Below, in pieces: positions 1 to 6,792 of a stretch of DNA of 45,330 bases; position 1 is the first letter of the stretch; every line of letters starts with the position of its first letter. A program made the position numbers and the translations under genes. This stretch comes from an uncultured Clostridia bacterium (lineage in GTDB: Bacteria; Bacillota; Clostridia; Oscillospirales; CAG-272). Location of the stretch: NCBI GenBank assembly GCA_947630625.1, contig CANRIL010000022.1:1-45330 (forward strand), in the 5' to 3' direction. The notes beneath the pieces were generated by a model. That model was not told where the DNA came from. It searched no databases and saw only the letters and a program-made list of their open reading frames with translations.

Positions 1-24
1 TAGCTTAGAAATGTGAACGAATAA

Positions 25-45
25 AGCGCGCCCGGTTGGCGCGCT
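25..45. repeat. 8-bp GC-rich inverted repeat at window edge
   Basis: AGCGCGCC and GGCGCGCT flank a 5-nt loop. No U-run follows on the plus strand, so I do not call it a terminator with confidence. It may be the 3' end of a transcription unit lying left of the window. Confidence 0.4.
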
Positions 46-79
46 CTACCCGGCAAATTTATTGTAACAGGAGATTTAC

Positions 80-265
80 ATGAAAGCTACAATCATCGGT
101 GCGGATAATATGCGACTTACATTTTTCAAATATAGTATATTCAATTACTGCATAATACACAAGTTAAAAACGCGCACTGCTGCGCAGTGGAAAATAAAAT
201 TGCGATCAGAAAAAAATTGCGGCGGTATCGGTTTGCGGAACGCGTTTAAGGCTCAGCTGAAGTAA
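80..265 (+). CDS. Possible small ORF of 61 aa, unknown
   Basis: The ATG is preceded by AGGAG with about 6 nt spacing, which is the only reason to keep it. The protein is basic, has a mid-protein hydrophobic patch (FFKYSIFNYCII) and no motif I recognise. Its composition changes after residue 30, and a small hairpin (CACTGC/GCAGTG, about 176-190) lies inside it. It could equally be the remnant of a truncated gene whose Shine-Dalgarno survived, or non-coding. It lies convergent to the cotJ operon terminator. Confidence 0.2.
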   Translation: MKATIIGADNMRLTFFKYSIFNYCIIHKLKTRTAAQWKIKLRSEKNCGGIGLRNAFKAQLK

Positions 266-316
266 AATATAAAAATCCGCCGGGGAGGCAGACTTATATA
301 TAAGTCCGTCTCCCCG
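264..316 (-). terminator. Rho-independent terminator of the cotJ operon
   Basis: An 18-bp stem with one mismatch occupies 281-316 (CGGGGAGG... pairing with ...CTCCCCG). On the minus strand it is followed by a T-rich tail (complement of AAAATATAAAAA at 264-275). It begins 29 bases after the cotJC stop. Confidence 0.85.
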
Positions 317-344
317 ACGTTTTGATGACGGCGCATCAGCGCTG

Positions 345-947
345 TCACTTTTGCTTGTCGAACTCCGGGTTATAGCCGTAGAAATTCTTGTAGTTGAGAT
401 TGTCCTGCACCTCGCGGAGCGCTTCACCGAAGCGCTGATAGTGCACGAGCTCGCGCTGACGCAGAAATTTTATCGGCGCGCAGACATCGGGGTCGTCGAC
501 GAGACGAAGGATGTTGTCGTATGTGACGCGTGCCTTCTGCTCTGCTGCCAGGTCTTCATTCAGGTCTGCGATCGCGTCGCCTTTGGAGGCGAAGGAGAGC
601 GCGTTGAATGGGAAACCGGCCGCCGCGGCGGGGTAGAGTCCCGTCGTGTGATCGACGAAGTAGGGGGCGAACTTCGAGTTCTTGATCTCTTCGACCGAAA
701 GGTTGCGCGTCAGCTGGTGTATGATCGCGCAGACCATCTCCATATGGGCAAGCTCTTCGGTGCCGATGTCGGTGAGAACGCCGACGACTTCGCGGTAGGG
801 CATTGAATAGCGCTGGGAGAGATAGCGCTGAGACGCGGCGAGCTCGCCGTCCGGTCCGCCGAACTGCGATATGATGAGCGCCGCCATATCAGGATTCGGA
901 TTCTTGATATTTACGGGGAATTGCAGCTTTTTTTCATAAGTCCACAT
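345..947 (-). CDS. cotJC: Spore coat protein CotJC, manganese-catalase family
   Basis: A 200-residue ferritin-like four-helix protein of the CotJC/Mn-catalase family, normal length for the family. The dimanganese ligand pattern of Mn catalases is visible: Glu35, the EELAH motif (Glu65/His68), Glu136 in the AAEQKAR segment and His169 in RELVHYQRF. It is the third gene of a cotJABC operon (27-nt gap after cotJB), so it is expected in the spore coat or outer forespore and made in the mother cell during sporulation. The start ATG has AGAGGA about 10 nt upstream. Catalase activity is inferred from the family; CotJC is also known as a structural coat component. Confidence 0.95.
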   Translation of the reverse strand: MWTYEKKLQFPVNIKNPNPDMAALIISQFGGPDGELAASQRYLSQRYSMPYREVVGVLTDIGTEELAHMEMVCAIIHQLTRNLSVEEIKNSKFAPYFVDHTTGLYPAAAAGFPFNALSFASKGDAIADLNEDLAAEQKARVTYDNILRLVDDPDVCAPIKFLRQRELVHYQRFGEALREVQDNLNYKNFYGYNPEFDKQK

Positions 948-973
948 TTATTTCGTTTCCTCTTTTCTCGTCT

Positions 974-1240
974 TCAGTCATTCGGACCGTACCAGGGCCA
1001 GCCGCCCTCGATCCAGCGCCAGCCGGAGCCGTCGGTCGAGGCTTTGCTGTTTGCCGTGAGAGGTCCGCAGCCGGCTTCATATTCCGCCACTGCCTGTTTA
1101 TAAAGCTCGCTGTATTTGCGATAATATTCGAGCGCCGTCTGATTGTCGGGGTGCGTGTCAAGATAGAGGCGCGCCTCGTCGAGGACAAATCCATACATCT
1201 GGACCTGATAGAGCAGGTCGCCGCAGCTGTTGCTTGCCAT
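974..1240 (-). CDS. cotJB: Spore coat protein CotJB
   Basis: A small protein of about 88 aa with the CotJB core: an LLYQVQMYGFVLDEA helix followed by LYLDTHPDNQTALEYY, then a Trp/Gly-rich C-terminus (GWRWIEGGWPWYG). Its start overlaps the cotJA stop. GTG at 1243 and ATG at 1240 are adjacent codons in the same frame behind the same GGAGG; I take the ATG. The overlap implies translational coupling with cotJA. In Bacillus the family acts with CotJA and CotJC in the coat; the molecular role is unknown. Confidence 0.93.
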   Translation of the reverse strand: MASNSCGDLLYQVQMYGFVLDEARLYLDTHPDNQTALEYYRKYSELYKQAVAEYEAGCGPLTANSKASTDGSGWRWIEGGWPWYGPND

Positions 1241-1503
1241 CACTTCTTACCTCCGCATACTCTGGGCGGATAAAACGGCAGATCGAGTTCCGCGAACATC
1301 GTTCCGCGCATGAGCGCTTCATCGGGCGAGTAAGCCTGACGCCATTTCTGACTCGGCGCGTACACCATTGCGAGCGGAAGCGAGTCCACCACGGACGGGT
1401 CAAAACCGCGTCCCGCGTCAAGGTCGCTCATCTCCATCATGTCACGCATGAATTCGGGCGTCACGCGGTCAAGCGGCGTTCTGTTGTCGTTTTCACGTTC
1501 CAA
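1240..1503 (-). CDS. cotJA: Spore coat associated protein CotJA
   Basis: An 87-aa protein with the CotJA signature: LAMVYAPSQKW, then YSPDEALMRGTMFAELDLPF. First gene of the cotJABC operon. The start codon is TTG, chosen because GGAG lies 8 nt upstream and no upstream ATG exists in frame; an internal ATG at residue 19 would remove part of the N-terminal extension but not the core. The C-terminus (PPRVCGGKK) overlaps the ribosome binding site of cotJB. Confidence 0.92.
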   Translation of the reverse strand: MERENDNRTPLDRVTPEFMRDMMEMSDLDAGRGFDPSVVDSLPLAMVYAPSQKWRQAYSPDEALMRGTMFAELDLPFYPPRVCGGKK

Positions 1504-1791
1504 TTTATTTTTCTCCGTTCGGATAGTTTATGATATATCGAGACGCGGCGACGCCGCGCCTCAGTTTCAGTATATGCGGATGATGACGCCGGGGTCACGC
1601 TGCGCTGACCCATAATATTATGACGCGCGGCGTGCACCGGCGGCAAACGCGGTTGAATAGTTTTGCGCGGCGTTTCACGCATGTTCGCTTTAATTTTGGA
1701 ACGGAAAAACACTGCTGTTCCGCGCGTGCGCTCATTTTCTACCGCCGAAAAACGCGACTGTTCCGCGCATGTTCAAGGCGGCGCTTTTTCC
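1504..1791. other. Divergent intergenic region cotJA / araD
   Basis: No gene seen. It should hold the sporulation promoter of cotJ. A CATAAACTA box on the minus strand near 1524-1532 resembles a sigma-E/sigma-K -10, but no convincing -35 was found. A GC-rich hairpin lies at about 1540-1562. Two copies of CTGTTCCGCGC(G/A)TG occur at 1715-1728 and 1758-1771, just upstream of the araD promoter. Confidence 0.5.
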
Positions 1792-1820
1792 TTGACACAT
1801 ATCCGTCTTCGTGATAAAAT
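1792..1820 (+). promoter_or_regulatory. Sigma-A promoter of araD
   Basis: TTGACA at 1792-1797, 17-nt spacer, TAAAAT at 1815-1820. The araD start codon lies 36 nt downstream with AAAGGGA as ribosome binding site. Confidence 0.85.
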
Positions 1821-1855
1821 AAAGAAAAACCGAACACTTGCGAAAGGGAATTACT

Positions 1856-2560
1856 ATGCTTGAAGAACTGAAAGAAAAAGTATATCTCGCCAACATGATG
1901 CTTGTCGAATACAAGCTCATCACGTTCACATGGGGCAACGTCAGCGGCATCGACCGCGAGCGCGGGCTCGTCGTCATCAAGCCGTCCGGCGTCGAATATT
2001 CGGAGCTGAAGCCGTCCGATCTGCCGGTGCTCGACCTTGAGGGAAACATTGTCGAGGGCGATCTAAGACCGTCGTCCGACACGCCGACGCACCTTGAGCT
2101 CTACCGCCATTTCCCGAACATCGGCGGCGTGACGCATACGCATTCGCAGTGGGCGACGTGCTTCGCACAGGCGGGGCGCGGCATTATCCCCTACGGCACG
2201 ACGCACGGCGATTATTTTGACGGACTTATCCCCTGCACGCGCAGGATGACGCCGGAGGAGATCGCGGGCGAATACGAGCTGAACACGGGCAAGGTCATCG
2301 TTGAGACGTTTGAGGGACGCGACCCCGACAGGATGCACGCCGTTCTCGTCAACTCGCACGCTCCGTTCACATGGGGCAAGGACGCGAAGGGCAGCGTTGA
2401 GGCCGCCGTTGTGCTCGAGCAGGTCGCGATGATGGCGCTGCACACCGAAATATTGGCGTCGCACACCGAGGGCGCCGAGCCGATGCAGGAGGAACTTCTC
2501 CGCAAGCACTTTGACCGCAAGCACGGCCCGAACGCTTACTACGGACAGATCAAAAAATAA
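1856..2560 (+). CDS. araD: L-ribulose-5-phosphate 4-epimerase
   Basis: A 234-aa class II aldolase-fold epimerase converting L-ribulose 5-phosphate to D-xylulose 5-phosphate, the last step of L-arabinose catabolism. It has the AraD hallmarks: [12 protein letters not shown] (26-37), IKPSGVEY (41-48), PSSDTPTH (72-79), zinc ligands His94/His96 in VTHTHS, the catalytic Asp119 in TTHGDYF, a third zinc His in NSHAPFTWG near 170, and Tyr in the C-terminal NAYYGQ. I start at ATG 1856 (AAAGGGA 6 nt upstream) rather than at the in-frame TTG at 1838. It is monocistronic: own promoter upstream, terminator directly downstream. araA and araB are not in the window. Confidence 0.93.
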   Translation: MLEELKEKVYLANMMLVEYKLITFTWGNVSGIDRERGLVVIKPSGVEYSELKPSDLPVLDLEGNIVEGDLRPSSDTPTHLELYRHFPNIGGVTHTHSQWATCFAQAGRGIIPYGTTHGDYFDGLIPCTRRMTPEEIAGEYELNTGKVIVETFEGRDPDRMHAVLVNSHAPFTWGKDAKGSVEAAVVLEQVAMMALHTEILASHTEGAEPMQEELLRKHFDRKHGPNAYYGQIKK

Positions 2561-2573
2561 AACGCAAAAAACC

Positions 2574-2613
2574 GGGGACGGGGTGCGCCGACGCGCGTCC
2601 CGCCCCTGTTTTT
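2574..2613 (+). terminator. Rho-independent terminator of araD
   Basis: A 14-bp stem with one bulged A, loop CGAC, hairpin 2574-2606, followed by TGTTTTT. It lies 14 nt after the araD stop and separates araD from the two-component remnant. Confidence 0.8.
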
Positions 2614-2624
2614 CGGGAGAGGAT

Positions 2625-3249
2625 ATGGAAAAAATACTGATCGTCGACGACGACGTTATATAGGCGACGTGGTCGGGGAAGTCCTTTCGCGCAGCGGATA
2701 CAACGTTCTGCGCGCGTAAAAGTCGCGCTTCGATGCCCGGCGCTCGTCGACGGGAGGGACACGCTCTCATTTTGCGGGATAACGCTCGATCTCGGACGCA
2801 TGATAGAGGATGAGCTGGCGGATTTTTACGGCGCGCTGACGAAGGCGGGGATCGAGCCGTGCGTCACGCTGCCGCCGCGCGCCGTCGTGAGGTCGCTCGA
2901 CAGCGGCGCCGTCCGCCGTGTGATAGGCAACATACTCGACAACGCCGTCAAGTACAGCGGCGGCGACCTTTCGGTCACGCTGACGGAGGACGGGGAGATG
3001 ATGTTCTCGAATTCTGCGCCGTTGCTGTCCGCGGTCGAGGCGGGGAGGCTGTTTGACCGGTTCTACACTGTCAGCACGTCGCGCACCTCGACCGGGCTCG
3101 GGCTTTCGGTCGCGCGCAGTCTCGTTTGCCGCATGGGCGGCTCCGTTTCAGCCGACTGCGAAGGCGGCAGGCTCACGGTAACTGTAAAGTTCCCCGCAGA
3201 GGCGTCCGAAAAAAGCGGCGGGGCGGGTAGATTTGCGGGAAATGCCTGA
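2625..3249 (+). pseudogene. Decayed two-component system: response-regulator start fused to histidine-kinase ATPase domain
   Basis: ATG at 2625, behind GAGAGGAT, opens with MEKILIVDDD, the first beta-strand and acidic pocket of a response-regulator receiver domain. It hits TAG at 2661. In the next frame the receiver continues (GDVVGEVLSRSGYNVLRA) and stops at about 2716. Without a gap the sequence then becomes the dimerisation/ATPase part of a sensor kinase, open from about 2713: LDLGRMIEDEL, the N-box IGNILDNAVKYS, LFDRFYTV and the G-box STGLGLSVARSL. An ATG at 2800 could still start a 149-aa ATPase fragment. The receiver C-terminus, DNA-binding domain, kinase sensor and phospho-His region are all missing. 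I infer an internal deletion plus a frameshift; residual translation of the fragment cannot be excluded. Confidence 0.8.
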
Positions 3250-3329
3250 CAGCATCTTCCGGTAAGGCTTGCGGCGGCAAAGAATTTTGTCTGCCGGAGA
3301 GGTAGGCATTTCGGCTTCGTTTATATCGG

Positions 3330-3356
3330 GACGGCGGCGGACAGCGGCCGTCTTTT
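3330..3356 (+). terminator. Probable terminator of the two-component remnant
   Basis: A GACGGC/GCCGTC stem (3330-3335 with 3347-3352) is followed by TTTTT. Short stem, moderate confidence. Confidence 0.5.
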
Positions 3357-3488
3357 TGGCGGATCGTTAAGGTGACCGGAAGGCGGTTTTTGCCGCGCCG
3401 GTTTTAAAATGATGCCCGCGCATAAACATACGTGTGACAAATCGGGATTTTGCCGGCGATGGCGGGAAAAATATTTTTAAAACCGGGT

Positions 3489-3513
3489 GTAACATTTCGG
3501 GGTCTTTTTCGTC
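3489..3513 (+). promoter_or_regulatory. Candidate ECF-sigma autoregulatory promoter
   Basis: TGTAAC (3488-3493; GTAAC 3489-3493) and CGTC (3510-3513) are separated by 16 nt, matching the general ECF pattern of an AAC-containing -35 and CGTC -10. It lies about 50 nt before an ECF sigma gene, and no good sigma-A promoter was seen here. Autoregulation is inferred. Confidence 0.5.
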
Positions 3514-3563
3514 AATATTAATTGACGGACGTTTTGCGCCGGAAAAGACAAAGGAAGGACCGT

Positions 3564-4112
3564 ATGGATGACGAAAAGATAATTTCTCTCTACTGGAAGC
3601 GGGACGAAAGAGCAGTAGAGGAAACACAAAATAAATATGGCGGCCTTCTCTTTTCTGTTGCTTTCGGGATTTTGCAGAATCGGGAGGATTCCGAGGAATG
3701 CGTCAACGACACTTACGTCAGGCTCTGGCAGGCGATCCCGCCGGAGGAGCCGGACAATTTCCCCGGCTACGTCTGCTGCATAGCCCGCAATCTGGCGATC
3801 GACCGCGTGAAGCTGTACGCGGCGGACAAACGGCGCGGGCTCAAGGTCGCGGCGGACGAGCTCGCCGCGTGCCTGCCGGAGGCGGGAGACGCGGTGACGG
3901 ACAGAATGGCGATGACAAAGGCGTTTGAGCGGTTTTTGGCATCGGAGTCGCCGACAAACAGGATGATATTTATGAGGCGGTATTTTTACCTTGATTCAAC
4001 GTCTGACGTGGCGCGCACGATGAAGATGACGGACGTAAGCGTCCGCGTCGCGCTGTATAGGATAAGAAGGAGGCTGCGCCGGTTTCTTGAGGAGGAGGGG
4101 ATAACGTTATGA
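3564..4112 (+). CDS. ECF-type RNA polymerase sigma factor
   Basis: A 182-aa sigma-70 family ECF factor. Region 2 runs from about 5 to 90 (ILQNREDSEECVNDTYVRLWQ, then FPGYVCCIARNLAIDRVK) and region 4 from about 115 to 178 (a helix-turn-helix ending STSDVARTMKMTDVSVRVALYRIRRRLRRFL). Start ATG 3564 is preceded by AAGGAAGG with 5-6 nt spacing; a longer in-frame reading from 3522 adds only a basic tail without a ribosome site. The stop overlaps the next ATG (ATGA), so it is co-translated with the membrane protein that follows, the usual sigma/anti-sigma arrangement. The stimulus is unknown. Confidence 0.9.
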   Translation: MDDEKIISLYWKRDERAVEETQNKYGGLLFSVAFGILQNREDSEECVNDTYVRLWQAIPPEEPDNFPGYVCCIARNLAIDRVKLYAADKRRGLKVAADELAACLPEAGDAVTDRMAMTKAFERFLASESPTNRMIFMRRYFYLDSTSDVARTMKMTDVSVRVALYRIRRRLRRFLEEEGITL

Positions 4113-5245
4113 ACGAAAAGGGCATGATCATGATAGAGGCGCTCGGCGGAGTCAGACCGTATTTTGCGGCGGAGGCGATGCCGGGCGGCGTGCAGATGAA
4201 GGAGAGGGCGAGGGGGAGGCTCCTAATGATCGCGGCGTCGGCCGCGCTTTTCGCCGTCATCGGGATACTCGCGTTCACGGTCCCGAATCCGTGGGTAAAC
4301 TCACCGGGAGAACTTCATCCGGGCGATGAGCCGGATATCGGAGAGACGATATCGAGCGCAAAGCTTTTGTCCGAGCAGACTTCTGACAGCGAGCTCATCG
4401 ATCAGATAGACGCCGTGACCGGAGCTCAGCAAAATGACGGTGCAAACGGGCTTTTTGACGCGACATTTGAAAGATTCTGGGACGATCGGCACGCATATTC
4501 AGATGCTAAAGCGCTGTTCGCGAAGGCGATACGCGAGGTCGCCGCGACCGTCGAGACGGCGGAGGACGACAGCTTCCTCTACGACGGCAAGGGGGCGTTT
4601 TACTTTGAGGCGGCGTATGAAAATTCCGGCGATACTGTTACGCCTGAGAGGGCGGAGGAGCTTTCAATTGTGCTCGACGCTGCCGTTATGAAATACTACA
4701 TCGTCAATTACGGCAGCTATATCGGCGGCGTCATGACGCAAAAGCGCGCGGAGCTTATATATAAAATTTACAAGGAGGCGGAGCCGCAGATCAGCGAGAT
4801 CTGCGAGATGTGGCTTCCCGGTCTATACGAGCCTGAGGCGGCGGCTCCGCACTTCACGCTGAACGGTAAGCCGCTGCTCTCATCCCTGAGCGAAAGTGAG
4901 CTTGAGGCGGAAATGAACGAATTTGACGGTGAAATGTCAGATTATGTTATCGGCCTTATGCCGTCCGGCGCTGCCTCGTCGAGCAATGAAGAGCTTTACG
5001 TGTTGATCCTCCGCGAATCGTATTATCTCGAAGGTGCGTTCACGGAAAAGGGCGCGGATGCGGTGTCAATCGAGATCGACGACGGTCAGCGCGGCGTGAT
5101 TTACAGGGTCGTGAGTTTGTTTGTGAAATACTACTACCTCGAGCATTATGAAGAATATTTCCCCGACGGGGAGGCGGACGCGAAGACTGTCGAGGCTATG
5201 AAAGAAAAGGTCATCTCGGAATATGAGGCGATAAAAGGGAAATAA
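4109..5245 (+). CDS. Single-pass membrane protein, probable anti-sigma factor of the preceding ECF
   Basis: A 378-aa protein with a short cytoplasmic N-terminus (about 1-35), one transmembrane helix (LLMIAASAALFAVIGILAFTV, about 38-59) and a long acidic extracytoplasmic domain of about 315 aa rich in helices and Tyr. No zinc-finger anti-sigma motif and no family I can name. The role is inferred from the ATGA overlap with the ECF gene and from topology. A sensor or substrate-binding function for the outer domain is possible. It ends in a region convergent to the CNNM-domain gene. Confidence 0.7.
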   Translation: MNEKGMIMIEALGGVRPYFAAEAMPGGVQMKERARGRLLMIAASAALFAVIGILAFTVPNPWVNSPGELHPGDEPDIGETISSAKLLSEQTSDSELIDQIDAVTGAQQNDGANGLFDATFERFWDDRHAYSDAKALFAKAIREVAATVETAEDDSFLYDGKGAFYFEAAYENSGDTVTPERAEELSIVLDAAVMKYYIVNYGSYIGGVMTQKRAELIYKIYKEAEPQISEICEMWLPGLYEPEAAAPHFTLNGKPLLSSLSESELEAEMNEFDGEMSDYVIGLMPSGAASSSNEELYVLILRESYYLEGAFTEKGADAVSIEIDDGQRGVIYRVVSLFVKYYYLEHYEEYFPDGEADAKTVEAMKEKVISEYEAIKGK

Positions 5246-5268
5246 TGCGCCTTCAAGCATAGAGGATC

Positions 5269-5308
5269 AAAAATAAAAATCGGACTCCGGTTTATGTCGG
5301 AGTCCGAT
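5269..5308 (-). terminator. Terminator between convergent genes
   Basis: An 11-bp perfect stem (ATCGGACTCCG with CGGAGTCCGAT, 5279-5289 and 5298-5308). On the minus strand it is followed by TTTTTATTTTT, serving the CNNM gene; on the plus strand the tail is poorer in T, so it may be only partly bidirectional. Confidence 0.85.
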
Positions 5309-5326
5309 CCTGCTTTATTTATGTTG

Positions 5327-6685
5327 TTATTTGCCGGTCTGTTTGTCGCCCTCTTTGACCTTGTCCTCTGTTTCTTCCTCATCCTTTATCGGCGTTACAG
5401 TCGCCCATTCGACGCGGCGGTCTGCTAAGACCTCGACCTGTATATCAAGACCGAACGCGGTGACGTGCGGGCGTTCGCCGTCGTCAGGTATGATGGAGAG
5501 CGAAGAGAAGACAAGACCTCCGAGCGTGTCATATTCCTCATAGACCTCGTCGTCAAATTCAACGCCGATCGTTTCCGAAAGCGTTTCAAGGTCGACGGAA
5601 CCGGCGACGCGCCATTTTCCGTCGCCGAGCGGCTCTATTTCGGGCTGCTCGCCTTCGTCAAATTCGTCGTATATGTTGCCGAATATCTCCTCGAGCAGGT
5701 CTTCCATCGTGACAAGACCGCTCGTTCCGCCGTATTCGTCGAGCACTATCGCCATGTGCGTCTTGTTCTTCTGCATCTCGCGGAACAGAACGTCGGCGCG
5801 GACGCGCTCCGGCGTGAACATCGGGTCATGTATGAGCTCGGAGATCGGTTTCGGCTCCGGGGACATCCGGTTGAGAAGGTATTCGCGCGTATAGAGGATG
5901 CCGATTATGTTGTCGATGTCTTCCTCGTAGACCGGTATTCGGGAAAATCCCGTCTCCCGGATAAGCTCGTCGATCTCCTCCGGCGGGTCGATGACGTTTA
6001 TCGCCTCCATGTCGGTGCGGTGCGTCATAACGTCGGACGCGGTGACATCGGAGAAGTCGAAAACGTTTTCGATCATTTCCTTCTCCGTCGATTCTATGCT
6101 TCCGGATTCCTCGCCCGCGTCTATCATGTCGCGTATCTCGTCCTCGGTCACGTTTTCGGATGCGTCCGACCGGACGCCGAACAGCGAGAGCAGCGCGCGG
6201 GAAAGCACGTCGCACAAAATTGCGAACGGACGCAGGACGAAAAAGCACGGCCGCGAGATCAGCCGCCCGGCGGCATAAGCGCTGGCGGGAGAATGGGATG
6301 CGGCAAGGCGCGGGATAAGCACCGTAAACGTGTAGAAAATTACCACGGCGGCGAGGGCGAGAGCTATCGCGCAGAGCGTAAGCGCAGCTTCAAGCCCCGT
6401 CTCGGGCAGCGCCTTGCGGATCAGCGGCAGAAGCAGAACTTCGAATGAAAAGCATCCGAGCGTTACAGACAGGATAAGGGCAAATATCGCGTCCCGTCCG
6501 ATGTCGGACGCGCGCTCCATCGCCTCGAGCAGCCGCGCGGAAGCGCGGTCGCCGTCGTCGGCGGCCTTCTTCAGGCTGGACTCAACGCCTTCGCGCACGG
6601 CAAAGTACGTGAGCGAGAAAAAGAACGAGAGTATTGCGAACAAAGCGAAAAGCAAACCGTATGTATACAAATGGTCGTCAGGCAC
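5327..6685 (-). CDS. CNNM/CorC-HlyC family membrane protein (hemolysin-like, putative divalent-cation transporter)
   Basis: A 452-aa protein with the standard order of the family: an N-terminal CNNM membrane domain with hydrophobic segments at about 8-30, 62-90 and 98-125, a tandem CBS pair (about 215-330, including SDVMTHRTDMEAINV and TMEDLLEEIFGNIYDE), a CorC/HlyC domain (about 350-430), and a charged C-terminal tail (EEETEDKVKEGDK). The family is associated with Mg2+/Co2+ transport or homeostasis; older annotations call it hemolysin. Full length. It is monocistronic, with its own sigma-A promoter next to an insertion sequence. Confidence 0.9.
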   Translation of the reverse strand: MPDDHLYTYGLLFALFAILSFFFSLTYFAVREGVESSLKKAADDGDRASARLLEAMERASDIGRDAIFALILSVTLGCFSFEVLLLPLIRKALPETGLEAALTLCAIALALAAVVIFYTFTVLIPRLAASHSPASAYAAGRLISRPCFFVLRPFAILCDVLSRALLSLFGVRSDASENVTEDEIRDMIDAGEESGSIESTEKEMIENVFDFSDVTASDVMTHRTDMEAINVIDPPEEIDELIRETGFSRIPVYEEDIDNIIGILYTREYLLNRMSPEPKPISELIHDPMFTPERVRADVLFREMQKNKTHMAIVLDEYGGTSGLVTMEDLLEEIFGNIYDEFDEGEQPEIEPLGDGKWRVAGSVDLETLSETIGVEFDDEVYEEYDTLGGLVFSSLSIIPDDGERPHVTAFGLDIQVEVLADRRVEWATVTPIKDEEETEDKVKEGDKQTGK

Positions 6686-6733
6686 AGTAAAGATCCTCCT
6701 TTTCTCCGTGCCGCGGAAGACTATTCAAATTCT

Positions 6734-6762
6734 ATTATATAACGCCCTCGCCGACTTGTCAA
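6734..6762 (-). promoter_or_regulatory. Sigma-A promoter of the CNNM gene, with overlapping inverted repeat
   Basis: On the minus strand: TTGACA (6762-6757), 17-nt spacer, TATAAT (6739-6734), a perfect consensus. GCCCTCGCC at 6744-6752 and GGCGAGGGC at 6766-6774 form a 9-bp inverted repeat that brackets the -35 box and could be an operator. Confidence 0.85.
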
Positions 6763-6766
6763 GCGG

Positions 6767-6792
6767 GCGAGGGCAACAAACGCGCGGTCAGG
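6767..6792. repeat. 26-bp direct repeat, left copy (target duplication)
   Basis: Identical over 26 bp to 7849-7874 (starts GCGAGGGCAACAAACG, ends GCGGTCAGG). The two copies flank the insertion sequence exactly. Confidence 0.95.

Noticed and set aside
2063-2770. Minus-strand open frame of 235 codons over araD and the two-component remnant
   Set aside because: It crosses a terminator and a pseudogene and is rich in Arg; araD on the other strand is unmistakable.
5465-6448. Plus-strand open frame of 327 codons opposite the CNNM gene
   Set aside because: Antisense of the CNNM/CBS gene; Arg-rich, no homology visible.
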